Part shown: positions 31,199 to 39,190 of the stretch, one piece after another
How the letters are laid out: each line of letters opens with the position of its first letter
Position numbering within the stretch: the first letter of the stretch is position 1
From: Bacteroidales bacterium
GTDB lineage: Bacteria > Bacteroidota > Bacteroidia > Bacteroidales > Muribaculaceae
NCBI GenBank assembly: GCA_004557825.1
Contig: SFFL01000017.1
Coordinates: forward strand, 1 to 41,433
DNA length: 41,433 nt
Direction: 5' to 3'
Notes under the pieces: model-generated
What the model was told of the DNA's origin: nothing
Databases searched by the model: none
Seen by the model: the letters and a program-made list of their open reading frames with translations, nothing else
Program-made: the position numbers and the translations under genes

Positions 31199-32281
31199 AT
31201 GATTAACCCTCACAGATATTGTGTGATAATGTGCGGCGGCGTGGGAAGCCGGTTCTGGCCCTACAGCCGTGAGTCGCGTCCCAAGCAATTTATAGATTTC
31301 CTCGGTACCGGCCGTACGCTCCTGCAGATGAGCTACGACCGTATTCTTCCCATCGTGCGCCCCGAAAATGTGCTGGTTGTGACCAATGCCAGGTATCTCG
31401 ACCTTATCCGCGAGCAGTTGCCCGACGTGCCGGAGGACAACATCCTCCTGGAGCCTGCGCGGCGCAACACTGCCCCCTGCATTGCCTGGGCAGCATATCA
31501 TATTGCGGCCAAAGACCCTGAGGCCAGCATAATGGTGGCTCCGAGCGATCATCTGATTACCCGCGAGGCGCTGTTTGAGGAGTCGATTCTCCGCGGATTT
31601 GATTTCGTGGAACACCACGACGCCCTGCTCACCCTCGGCATCAAGCCTACGCGGCCGGAGACCGGTTACGGCTATATCCAAGTGGGTGCGCCGGTCGACG
31701 GTAACATATTCAAAGTGAAGACATTCACCGAAAAGCCGAAACTCGAACTGGCAAAGGTATTCCTGGAGACAGGGGAATTTTTCTGGAATTCCGGAATCTT
31801 CCTTTGGTCGGTCAAGAGCATCATAGATGCCCTGAAACAGAATGCGCCTGACCTGTCGCGCAGCTTCGACGAAGGGCTTGATAAATTTGGCACCCCGGCC
31901 GAGAAACAATTTATAGTGGAGAATTTTCCCGGTTGCATAAGCATTTCCATCGACTTCGCCGTAATGGAGAAAGCCAAGAATGTGTATGTGGAAACTGTGG
32001 ATTTCGGCTGGAATGACCTCGGCACCTGGAGCGCACTCTACGACAATTCGCCAAAGAACCGCGACGCCAACGTCACCCAGAACTGTACGGTGATGGCGTT
32101 CAATGCCACCGACAATATCTTTGCCGTAGATGGCGAGAAACTGGTGGTAGTATACGGGCTGAAAGGATACATTGTGGCCGATGCCGGCGATGTGCTGCTG
32201 ATTTGTCCCAAGAGCGAGGAGCAGCGCATCAAGCAGATGGTAAATGATGTGAAAATGACTCTCGGCGATAAATATCTGTGA
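31199..32281 (+). CDS. manC: Mannose-1-phosphate guanylyltransferase
   Basis: Makes GDP-mannose from mannose 1-phosphate and GTP, feeding surface polysaccharide and GDP-fucose synthesis. The 360-residue protein has the nucleotidyl-transferase signature CGGVGSRFWPYSRESRPKQF (12-31), then EPARRNTAPCIAWAAY, VAPSDH, TFTEKP, FWNSGIFLW and VDFGWNDLGTWSAL. It has only the transferase domain; the phosphomannose isomerase domain of the two-domain type is missing, as usual in Bacteroidales. The ATG at 31199 gives the expected N-terminus. The downstream gap holds a 23-bp duplication. Confidence 0.95.
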   Translation: MINPHRYCVIMCGGVGSRFWPYSRESRPKQFIDFLGTGRTLLQMSYDRILPIVRPENVLVVTNARYLDLIREQLPDVPEDNILLEPARRNTAPCIAWAAYHIAAKDPEASIMVAPSDHLITREALFEESILRGFDFVEHHDALLTLGIKPTRPETGYGYIQVGAPVDGNIFKVKTFTEKPKLELAKVFLETGEFFWNSGIFLWSVKSIIDALKQNAPDLSRSFDEGLDKFGTPAEKQFIVENFPGCISISIDFAVMEKAKNVYVETVDFGWNDLGTWSALYDNSPKNRDANVTQNCTVMAFNATDNIFAVDGEKLVVVYGLKGYIVADAGDVLLICPKSEEQRIKQMVNDVKMTLGDKYL

Positions 32282-32289
32282 TTTTGCAG

Positions 32290-32335
32290 GGCGGTCTGAA
32301 ATAAACGATTCCGGCGGTCTGAAATAAATGATTTT
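32290..32335. repeat. 23-bp duplication after manC
   Basis: GGCGGTCTGAAATAAA occurs at 32290-32305 and again at 32313-32328, period 23. The two units nearly fill the 63-bp gap before the polyferredoxin gene. Confidence 0.9.
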
Positions 32336-32344
32336 AGAAAACAA

Positions 32345-33934
32345 GTGTATATGATGCAGCGAAAATGGCGCACGGGGCGCATACTCCGCGTGGCGCGTGT
32401 GGTGGTGCAGACGGTGTTTCTGCTGATGTGCACCACGCTGCTTGCTGCATCCGGCTGGGCAATAGCCTTGAAACTGGGCTGGGTGGCCGGGCTGCAACTT
32501 GTGCCGCTCGTGCTGGGAATGAGTGTGAGCGCACTGCTGATATGGGTGGCGCTGACTCTGCTTTTCGGACGAATCTACTGCTCGACCGTCTGCCCCCTGG
32601 GTGCGGTGCAGGATGCCGTGGCGCGTATTCCCCGTTTCACCCGCAAGCAACGTCTGCGTAAGCCTTATCATTTTGCTCCCGCCAACAATCGCCTGCGATA
32701 TGGTGCGCTATCGGTGGTGGTGATTGCGGCTGCCGCCGGACTTACACTGCTGCTGGCGCTGCTCGACCCGTACTCGGCCTTCGCCAGGATGGTGACATCG
32801 CTGCTGGGACCGGTGGTGCAGCTCGGCACCGACGGGGGAGTGGTGACAGCCTCGCTGGCCTCATTCGCCGTGGCGCTCGTAACGCTTGTGGCCATCGCCG
32901 TGGCCTCGTGGCGCAAAGGAAGACTTTACTGCAACACCCTCTGCCCGGTGGGTGGCACTCTCAGTCTGATAAGCCGCTATTCCTTCTTTCATTTCGATAT
33001 CGACACCGACCTGTGTGTCAACTGCCGCCGCTGCGAGCATGTGTGCAAGGCGCAGTGCATTTCGCCCGACGACCACACCGTCGACGGGTCGCGCTGCGTG
33101 GTATGCTTCGACTGCGTGGATGTGTGCAGCGAGAATGCCATACGCTATACTTTCCGCCATAAACGGCTCTCGATACCGATGCTCCAGCGCATACGCACCG
33201 GGGTTGCTACTGCTTCCGGCGCACAGATCTCCTCCCCGGCGGCTGATGGCGCGGTGAAGGCAAACCATACATCCGATGCCGTGAAAGCTGACCACGCGGC
33301 TGATGGTGCGGTAAAGGTTGACCGCCGACAATTTTTGGCCACCGGATTGATAGTGGGGCTGGCGCCTGCCGCCGCCACAATCCTCAAAGCCGCCGACCGG
33401 TTGGCCCCTCCCTCCGAGGGTAAGGTAGACATACATCCAACACATCCTGTGGTGCCTCCGGGAAGCCGGTCGATGGATGATTTTCTGGAGCGTTGTACAG
33501 GTTGCGGCCTGTGTGTGGCGCAATGCCCTACCCATGTATTGCGGCCCTCGGCTCGCGAACTTGGCTGGGCGCATCTGCTGCATCCGGTGATGGATTACGA
33601 CCGCGGCTTCTGCCGTTATAACTGCACCCGCTGCACGGAAATTTGCCCCACAACGGCGCTCTCTCCCCTCACTGTTGAGGAAAAACATATCTTCATAATC
33701 GGTCACGCCCGGGTGGAGGTGGCCAACTGTATAGGTTGCGGCGCCTGCGCGCAGGTGTGCCCCAAACAGACCATAAGCCTGAAGCCGCGTCCGTTGCCAC
33801 CGTCGGGCTACCGGGGAAGCACATCGCCAATGATGGCGGTGGTCGACACCACGGCCTGCATCGGTTGCGGCGCCTGCCAGAACGTTTGCCCGGCAAAGCC
33901 GTACAAGGCCATTGTGGTTGATGTAATAGTCTAA
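32345..33934 (+). CDS. NapH/NapG-like fused membrane polyferredoxin
   Basis: A 529-residue electron-transfer protein. Hydrophobic helices lie near 16-45, 48-74, 118-140 and 166-188, with the NapH/CcoG-type motifs YCSTVCPLGAVQD (78-90) and YCNTLCPVGG (195-204). Two ferredoxin clusters follow (Cys224-Cys234 and Cys251-Cys261). After a repetitive linker (about 299-325, three ADGAVKA-like copies) comes an internal twin-arginine motif RRQFLATG (327-334) and a hydrophobic segment, then four more clusters (384-394, 423-434, 462-472, 505-515). This looks like NapH joined to a Tat-type NapG-like ferredoxin. It probably moves electrons from quinol to a periplasmic reductase that is not in this window. 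Confidence 0.85.
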   Translation: MYMMQRKWRTGRILRVARVVVQTVFLLMCTTLLAASGWAIALKLGWVAGLQLVPLVLGMSVSALLIWVALTLLFGRIYCSTVCPLGAVQDAVARIPRFTRKQRLRKPYHFAPANNRLRYGALSVVVIAAAAGLTLLLALLDPYSAFARMVTSLLGPVVQLGTDGGVVTASLASFAVALVTLVAIAVASWRKGRLYCNTLCPVGGTLSLISRYSFFHFDIDTDLCVNCRRCEHVCKAQCISPDDHTVDGSRCVVCFDCVDVCSENAIRYTFRHKRLSIPMLQRIRTGVATASGAQISSPAADGAVKANHTSDAVKADHAADGAVKVDRRQFLATGLIVGLAPAAATILKAADRLAPPSEGKVDIHPTHPVVPPGSRSMDDFLERCTGCGLCVAQCPTHVLRPSARELGWAHLLHPVMDYDRGFCRYNCTRCTEICPTTALSPLTVEEKHIFIIGHARVEVANCIGCGACAQVCPKQTISLKPRPLPPSGYRGSTSPMMAVVDTTACIGCGACQNVCPAKPYKAIVVDVIV

Positions 33935-33972
33935 CAATCAATGATATAAACCAATAATTACCAAACTATAAA

Positions 33973-34767
33973 ATGCGTCAGTACCTCGATCTTCTGCAGC
34001 ATATACTCGACCACGGCACCGATAAATCGGACCGTACTGGCACCGGCACCCGTTCGGTGTTCGGCTATCAGATGCGCTTCAACCTTGAGGAGGGATTCCC
34101 TCTGCTTACCACCAAAAAACTTCACCTCAAGTCGATTATCTATGAGCTTCTCTGGTTTTTGAAAGGCGACACGAATGTGAAGTATCTGCAGGACAACGGG
34201 GTGAGAATCTGGAACGAATGGGCCGACCCCGACGGCAGCCTGGGACATATCTACGGCTATCAGTGGCGCTCCTGGCCCGGCTACGACGGCGAATTTATCG
34301 ACCAGATTTCGCAGGCTGTGGAGGACATCAAGCACAATCCCGACTCGCGCCGCATAATCGTGAGCGCCTGGAATGTGGCTGACCTGAAAAGGATGAATCT
34401 GCCCCCCTGCCACGCATTTTTCCAGTTTTATGTGGCCGACGGGCGCCTTAGCTGCCAGCTATATCAGCGCAGCGCCGACTGCTTCCTGGGCGTGCCCTTC
34501 AACATCGCCTCCTACGCGCTGCTCACGATGATGATGGCGCAGGTGTGCGGACTCCGGCCGGGCGATTTCGTGCATACCCTTGGCGACGCACATATCTACC
34601 GCAACCATTTCGACCAGGCCCGCGAACAGCTTACACGCACTCCGCGCGCGCTGCCGGTGATGAAAATCAATCCGGAAGTGAAGTCGATATTCGATTTCCA
34701 GTACTCCGATTTCACTCTCGAAGGCTACGACCCGCTGCCACACATCAAGGCCACGGTGAGTGTGTGA
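33973..34767 (+). CDS. thyA: Thymidylate synthase
   Basis: Methylates dUMP to dTMP using 5,10-methylene-tetrahydrofolate, releasing dihydrofolate. The 264-residue protein is full length, with DRTGTGTRSVFGYQMRF, the catalytic Cys in LPPCHAFFQFYV, QRSADCFLGVPFNIASYA and HTLGDAHIYRNHFDQ. folA follows 63 bp downstream and regenerates tetrahydrofolate from the dihydrofolate produced here, so the pair forms a functional unit. Confidence 0.98.
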   Translation: MRQYLDLLQHILDHGTDKSDRTGTGTRSVFGYQMRFNLEEGFPLLTTKKLHLKSIIYELLWFLKGDTNVKYLQDNGVRIWNEWADPDGSLGHIYGYQWRSWPGYDGEFIDQISQAVEDIKHNPDSRRIIVSAWNVADLKRMNLPPCHAFFQFYVADGRLSCQLYQRSADCFLGVPFNIASYALLTMMMAQVCGLRPGDFVHTLGDAHIYRNHFDQAREQLTRTPRALPVMKINPEVKSIFDFQYSDFTLEGYDPLPHIKATVSV

Positions 34768-34830
34768 TGCAGTGCCGGAGTGTGATTTTAAATATGCGTG
34801 TGCAACGTAACTCTTTGAATATCAACAATA

Positions 34831-35328
34831 ATGAATGTCTCGATAATAGCCGCTGTAGCGCGGCACAATGCCATCGGCCGCAACGGCGACCTGCTTTTCC
34901 ACCTGTCGCCTGACTTGAAGCGGTTTAAGCAGCTCACCTCCGGCCATACGGTGATAATGGGAAGAAAGACCTTTGAGTCGCTGCCAAAGGGGGCGCTTCC
35001 CAACCGTCGCAACATCGTGGTGAGCCGTAGCGCCGACCGCACATTTGAGGGCGCTGAGCGGGCCGTCTCGGTGGCGGATGCTATCAGAATGGCGTCGGAA
35101 GCAGGTGAGAGCGAGGCGTTTATCATCGGCGGCGGTCAGATTTATGCGCAGGCGCTTCCGATGGCCGACCGGCTGGAACTGACCTATGTGGAGGCCGAGG
35201 CTCCCGATGCCGATACATTTTTCCCGGAGGTTGATCCCTCGCAGTGGGAAGAAACAGCCTCCGACGGTCCGCATCTCGACCCGAAGTCGGGTCTGACGTA
35301 TGTTTTCGTTTGCTTATCCCGAAAATAA
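34831..35328 (+). CDS. folA: Dihydrofolate reductase
   Basis: Reduces dihydrofolate with NADPH, completing the thymidylate cycle with ThyA. The 165-residue protein has AAVARHNAIGRNGDLLFHL at the N-terminus, in which DLLFHL replaces the more usual DLPWHL, then MGRKTFESLPKGALPNR, IIGGGQIYAQALPMADRLEL and TYVEAEAPDADTFFPEV. The ATG at 34831 gives the expected start (MNVSIIAAV). The last codons contain the -33 element of the promoter for the downstream tRNA gene. Confidence 0.97.
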   Translation: MNVSIIAAVARHNAIGRNGDLLFHLSPDLKRFKQLTSGHTVIMGRKTFESLPKGALPNRRNIVVSRSADRTFEGAERAVSVADAIRMASEAGESEAFIIGGGQIYAQALPMADRLELTYVEAEAPDADTFFPEVDPSQWEETASDGPHLDPKSGLTYVFVCLSRK

Positions 35329-35340
35329 AGCGTAACTTTG
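35309..35340 (+). promoter_or_regulatory. Promoter of tRNA-Arg(CCU), inside the folA 3' end
   Basis: TTTG at 35309-35312, a 20-nt spacer and TAACTTTG at 35333-35340 match the consensus exactly. The -33 box lies within folA coding sequence. Transcription would start a few bases before the tRNA at 35351. Confidence 0.85.
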
Positions 35341-35350
35341 CAATCGCTTT

Positions 35351-35422
35351 GCCCTGGTAGTTCAACGGATAGAATAGGTGTTTCCTAAACATTAGATAGC
35401 AGTTCGATTCTGCTCCGGGGTA
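35351..35422 (+). tRNA. tRNA-Arg, anticodon CCU
   Basis: A 72-nt cloverleaf. The acceptor stem GCCCTGG pairs with CCGGGGT (two G-U pairs), the D stem GTTC with GAAT, the anticodon stem GGTGT with ACATT around the loop TTCCTAA (anticodon CCT), and the T stem AGCAG with CTGCT around TTCGATT. The discriminator is A and no CCA is encoded, so the CCA end must be added. It reads AGG codons. Several stems rely on G-U pairs. Confidence 0.95.
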
Positions 35423-35446
35423 CTAAGAGTCGGTTCGACAATAAAT

Positions 35447-37492
35447 ATGCGTTCGTCCTCCATAATGCGCACGCTACTGATTGGGGCGATAGCCCTGATG
35501 GTTGCAGCCTGTGCCTCCATCGGTCGCCCCGAGGGAGGACCGCGCGACGTGACCCCTCCCGAATATGTAAGAGCTTCGCCGGAGCCGGGCGCCATCAATG
35601 TCGACCGCAACCGTATTGACATCTGGTTTAACGAGAATATCAATCTCGATGACCCCAACAACAAGGTGGTGGTATCGCCGGTGCAGAAGGAAAATGCGCG
35701 CGTGAGCGCCAACGGCCGGCACCTTACGGTGGAATTTCGCGATACGCTGCGCGACTCCACAACCTATACTATTGATTTTGCCGATGCTATCCGCGACCTG
35801 AACGAGAATAATCCGCTCGATGGGTTCGCTTACGATTTTTCCACCGGACCATATATCGACACCCTCACAATTTCGGGTATGGTGTTCAAGGCACGCAACT
35901 TAGAGCCGGCCCAGGGGATGATTGTGGGCGTGTACGCTAATCCGGCCGATTCCGCAATCAAGACGTTGCCGCTTGAAAGAGTGGCGAAAACCAACCAGTT
36001 AGGGCAGTTCACCATCCGCGGTCTGCGCCCCGGCGACTATCGCGTGTATGCCATCGACGACCGCAACCGCGACTGGCACTGGGACCGCTCGGAGGATGTG
36101 GCCTTTTTTCCGCTGACGGTGAGCCCGTCGGTGACGGAGATTGAGGTGACCGATACACTCCGCGCCAGCGACGGCACCGATTCGATAGTGCCCCGCAAGG
36201 CGTGGCATTATCTGCCTGATGATTTGCTGCTGACCTGGTTTAATGAGAATTACAAATCGCAATACCTGCGCGACAACAAGCGCACGTCGCAGCGGCAGAT
36301 AGAGCTGAAATTTGGTGCGCCGGTAGATTCGATGCCCAGGCTGAGGGTGCTTAACGGCGCTTTTGCCGGCAGAGATCTTAGTGGCCTGTCGAAATTGGAG
36401 ATGCGCGCCGAACGCGACTCGATGGTGTACTGGCTGGCCGATACGATGCTGGTGAATCAGGATTCTATCCTGCTGGAGACACGTTACCGGAAGACCGATA
36501 CGCTCGACAACCTTGTATGGCAGACCGATACATTGAAGATGTTCTGGAAGCGCCCGAAGGTCGACGAAAAGAAAAAGAAGAAAAAGGAGGAAGAGGCAGC
36601 CGACTCTTTGCCTCAGATTACATTCCTCAACTTCAAGGCAGAGGGCTCGTCGGCACAGGATCTGAACAAACCGGTTGACTTTACCGCCGGAGAGCCGCTG
36701 GCGCCGGTGTCGGATAAGGTATGGCGCCTTGAAATGGCTGAAGATACCTTGTGGCGGCGTGTCGCCGATGCCACATTGCTTCCCGACAGTGTGTCGCCCC
36801 GCAAACTGATGCTGCGCAGCAAATGGGTGGAGGGCACGAAATACCGGTTCATTGTGGATTCTGCCGGGATAAGCAACATCTACGGAGAGTTTAACAAGCC
36901 GTTTACCCACGAGTTTACCACCAAGAAGATGGAGGACTACGGGGTAATCTATATGAATCTCACCGATTTGGGCGAGCTTGGATTGCCTGATTCCACGGCG
37001 GTGTATGTGGAACTGTTGTCGAAATCCGACGAACCCGTGGCTGTGAGCCGCGTGGAGAAAGGTACGGCCACATTCCGATATATCGAGCCGGGCACATATT
37101 ATGCGCGGGCATATATGGACACCAATGGCGACAGCCTCTGGACCACCGGAAGTGTGGAGCAGAAGCGCCTGCCCGAGGATGTGTTCTATTATCCCAAAAA
37201 GCTCGTGCTGAAGAAAAACTGGGATCTGGAGCAGGACTGGGCATTGCTTGAAACGGCGGTGGATCAGCAGAAACCGCAGGAAATCAAGAAGAACAAGCCT
37301 AAGGATCTGAAGAACCTGCCACCCGAACAGGATGAAGAGAATATGGAAGATGAGTTTGGCAACGGCTTTGACCCCGAACAGGGTGCCTGGGGCAACGGCT
37401 CATCCTACAATAACGCCGGATACAACCAGCGCGGCAACAGCCGCTTCCAGACTACCGGTCGCGGAGGTATGCGTACCGCCCGGCAATATTAG
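35447..37492 (+). CDS. Lipoprotein with N-terminal Ig-like domain
   Basis: A 681-residue lipoprotein conserved in Bacteroidetes as an Ig-like domain protein; its role is unknown, likely in the envelope. The signal peptide ends with the lipobox VAAC, giving lipidated Cys22, followed by GRPEGGPRD and TPPEYVRASPEPGAINV, the start of the Ig-like (Big_5/SbsA-type) domain. A carboxypeptidase-like or SpaA-like repeat follows (QLGQFTIRGLRPGDYRVYAI). A Lys/Glu-rich stretch lies in the middle (near residue 370-382), and the C-terminus is low-complexity (Asn, Gly, Arg, Tyr). The stop codon lies within a 22-bp tandem repeat that reaches the next gene. Confidence 0.86.
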   Translation: MRSSSIMRTLLIGAIALMVAACASIGRPEGGPRDVTPPEYVRASPEPGAINVDRNRIDIWFNENINLDDPNNKVVVSPVQKENARVSANGRHLTVEFRDTLRDSTTYTIDFADAIRDLNENNPLDGFAYDFSTGPYIDTLTISGMVFKARNLEPAQGMIVGVYANPADSAIKTLPLERVAKTNQLGQFTIRGLRPGDYRVYAIDDRNRDWHWDRSEDVAFFPLTVSPSVTEIEVTDTLRASDGTDSIVPRKAWHYLPDDLLLTWFNENYKSQYLRDNKRTSQRQIELKFGAPVDSMPRLRVLNGAFAGRDLSGLSKLEMRAERDSMVYWLADTMLVNQDSILLETRYRKTDTLDNLVWQTDTLKMFWKRPKVDEKKKKKKEEEAADSLPQITFLNFKAEGSSAQDLNKPVDFTAGEPLAPVSDKVWRLEMAEDTLWRRVADATLLPDSVSPRKLMLRSKWVEGTKYRFIVDSAGISNIYGEFNKPFTHEFTTKKMEDYGVIYMNLTDLGELGLPDSTAVYVELLSKSDEPVAVSRVEKGTATFRYIEPGTYYARAYMDTNGDSLWTTGSVEQKRLPEDVFYYPKKLVLKKNWDLEQDWALLETAVDQQKPQEIKKNKPKDLKNLPPEQDEENMEDEFGNGFDPEQGAWGNGSSYNNAGYNQRGNSRFQTTGRGGMRTARQY

Positions 37493-37555
37493 AAAAAGAC
37501 TCAGCCGATATTAGCGATAGACTCAGCCGATATTAGCAAAAGACACAGCCGATGA
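37476..37555. repeat. 22-bp tandem repeat filling the lipoprotein/DUF3822 gap
   Basis: GACTCAGCCGATATTAGC begins at 37498 and 37520, and GACACAGCCGATGACG at 37542, period 22. A diverged earlier unit with CAATATTAG contains the stop codon of the lipoprotein gene. The last unit contains the ATG of the next gene (37552). The repeat therefore spans the gap from stop to start. Confidence 0.93.
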
Positions 37556-38379
37556 CGCTTGATAAGGAGATGATAAAATCGCCGCAGATGTGGCAGCTTT
37601 TGATGGAGCCGGTGGCTTCGTCGCTCCACGTTATGGCCTTTTCACCCTTTGAGCATCACGCGCTTATCTCCGGCGATATTCCGCTGGATGCCACAATGCC
37701 GGCGCTGAGCGCTTTCCAGGAGGCGGTCTACAGCAATTCGCTGCTGACATCCGACTTCCGGTCGGTGACGGTGCTCCTGCCGCAGGAGCGATTCTTGGTG
37801 ATTCCCTCCGAGGGAGAACTGAGCGAAGATGCGGCGCTTGAGGCGTTCAGCAAGGCTTTCCCGGCACCGAATCCTGAGGGCACCGGCGGCCAGTTGCTCA
37901 CCGAGCATCTTCAGGGACTTCATTGCAGTGTGGCGATGGAGGTTGACAAGGAGTTTCTCAACTTTCTGAGGCGCACTTTCAACAATCCGCGAATCACTCA
38001 CACGCTTGCTCCGCAGGCGCTTTACTTCAATACCGGCAACCGGCTGCGCACCCGCGGCAAGATGTTTGTGAATCTCCACGACTCGCGCGCCGATGTGGTG
38101 GTGCTGGGGCAGGGTGCGCCGCTCCTGCTCAATTCCTACAAAGTACGCGACCCGAGGGATGCGCTGTATTATGTGATGGCAGCCCGCACGGCTTTCTCGA
38201 TAGATGATACCGAGGAGATAATCATAGCCGGAGAGCCTGAGGCTCGCACAGCGGTGTCGGGACTCCTTCGCCGCCACGTGCGCTACGTGATGCCGGCGAT
38301 TGTGCCTTCGGCGATGTTCAAGGCGGGCAGAGCAGCGCTGCGCACACCTTTCGAACTGATAGTGGCGCCGCTGGTGTAA
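37552..38379 (+). CDS. DUF3822 family protein
   Basis: A 275-residue protein of a Bacteroidetes-specific family. DUF3822 is often encoded next to rsmD, as here, and is thought to have an actin/hexokinase-like ATPase fold. Visible features are the N-terminal half with HHALISGDIPLD and VLLPQERFLVIPSE, and the second half with LAPQALYFN, MFVNLHDSRADVVVLGQGA and DTEEIIIAGEPEA. No membrane or export signal. Function unknown. It is followed by a 9-bp array and then rsmD. Confidence 0.83.
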   Translation: MTLDKEMIKSPQMWQLLMEPVASSLHVMAFSPFEHHALISGDIPLDATMPALSAFQEAVYSNSLLTSDFRSVTVLLPQERFLVIPSEGELSEDAALEAFSKAFPAPNPEGTGGQLLTEHLQGLHCSVAMEVDKEFLNFLRRTFNNPRITHTLAPQALYFNTGNRLRTRGKMFVNLHDSRADVVVLGQGAPLLLNSYKVRDPRDALYYVMAARTAFSIDDTEEIIIAGEPEARTAVSGLLRRHVRYVMPAIVPSAMFKAGRAALRTPFELIVAPLV

Positions 38380-38401
38380 CAGGCAGCTAATAAAAGATCT
38401 T

Positions 38402-38450
38402 AGCTAATTTAGCTAATTTAGCTAAGATAGCTAATTTAGCTAAGGTAGCT
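38402..38450. repeat. 9-bp tandem array (TAGCTAATT family), copy 4
   Basis: Five units from 38402 (AGCTAATTT, AGCTAATTT, AGCTAAGAT, AGCTAATTT, AGCTAAGGT), then AGCTGG. A weaker AGCTAATAA lies at 38384. It fills the gap between the DUF3822 gene and rsmD. Confidence 0.93.
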
Positions 38451-38489
38451 GGCGAGTGAGAAAATGATAATGATTAGAATTACCGGAAA

Positions 38490-39053
38490 ATGCGAATAAT
38501 CCGAGGAAAATACGGGCGCCGCAGATTCGATGTGCCCACAAATATTACGGCGCGGCCAACTACCGATTTCGCCCGCGAGAATATCTTCAATGTGCTGGAG
38601 AATCTGGTCGACTTCGAGGGTGATGCCCCCGAGGCGCTTGACCTGTTTGCCGGCACCGGCGCGGTGTCGTTTGAGTTGCTTTCGCGTGGCTGCCGAAGTG
38701 TTACCTCGGTGGAGAAGGCCACTACGCAGGCTAATTTTATCCGCAAAGTGGCAGGTATTCTTGGCGACCCGGGGCACCGGCTGGTGAAAGGTGATGCGCT
38801 TCGCTTTATCGAGGCATCGCCCCATAGTTATGATTTGGTGTTTGCCGACCCTCCATACGATTTGCCCGGTTTTGCCGAGATTCCCGGAAAGGTGCTGGCC
38901 TCAAAATTGCTGCATCCCGGTTCTGTATTTATCATCGAACATTCCGGAAAACACGATTTTTCATCGTTGCCCCATTTCCTGGAGCACCGCGCCTACGGGT
39001 CGGTGAATTTCTCGATTTTCAGAATACCGGAGGAGGATACCCCCGCTGAATAA
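38490..39053 (+). CDS. rsmD: 16S rRNA (guanine-966-N2)-methyltransferase
   Basis: Methylates G966 of 16S rRNA in the assembled 30S subunit using SAM. The 187-residue protein starts MRIIRGKYGRRRF, has the SAM motif LDLFAGTGAVSFELLSRG, the catalytic DPPYDLP, and the RPTTDFARENIFNVL segment typical of RsmD. Full length. Its gap to the DUF3822 gene holds a 9-bp array. It is convergent with the transporter gene across a 28-bp tandem repeat. Confidence 0.96.
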   Translation: MRIIRGKYGRRRFDVPTNITARPTTDFARENIFNVLENLVDFEGDAPEALDLFAGTGAVSFELLSRGCRSVTSVEKATTQANFIRKVAGILGDPGHRLVKGDALRFIEASPHSYDLVFADPPYDLPGFAEIPGKVLASKLLHPGSVFIIEHSGKHDFSSLPHFLEHRAYGSVNFSIFRIPEEDTPAE

Positions 39054-39079
39054 ACAGCAAAGGGTGGCTGCCTGAATAA

Positions 39080-39190
39080 GGGAAATCAGCTTAAATAAGA
39101 TAAGGTAGGGAAGTCAGCTGACGGTGATGGAAGTGGGGAAGTCAGCTGACGGTGATGGAAGTGGGGAAATCAGCTGAAAGTGAGGACTAT
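39080..39190. repeat. 28-bp tandem repeat at the rsmD/transporter junction
   Basis: The CAGCT core recurs at 39087, 39115, 39143 and 39171, period 28. Units 2 and 3 are nearly identical (TCAGCTGACGGTGATGGAAG each); the outer two are diverged. The core TCAGCTGA is self-complementary. The last unit contains the TGA stop (39170-39172, minus strand) and the final codons of the transporter gene. Confidence 0.94.

Noticed and set aside
31175..32671. A 498-codon minus-strand frame across manC and the next gene start
   Set aside because: Shadow of manC; the manC protein is fully supported on the plus strand and this frame has no family motif.
35392..35760. A 122-codon minus-strand frame overlapping the tRNA
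   Set aside because: It runs through a tRNA gene and the lipoprotein start region with no homology signal.
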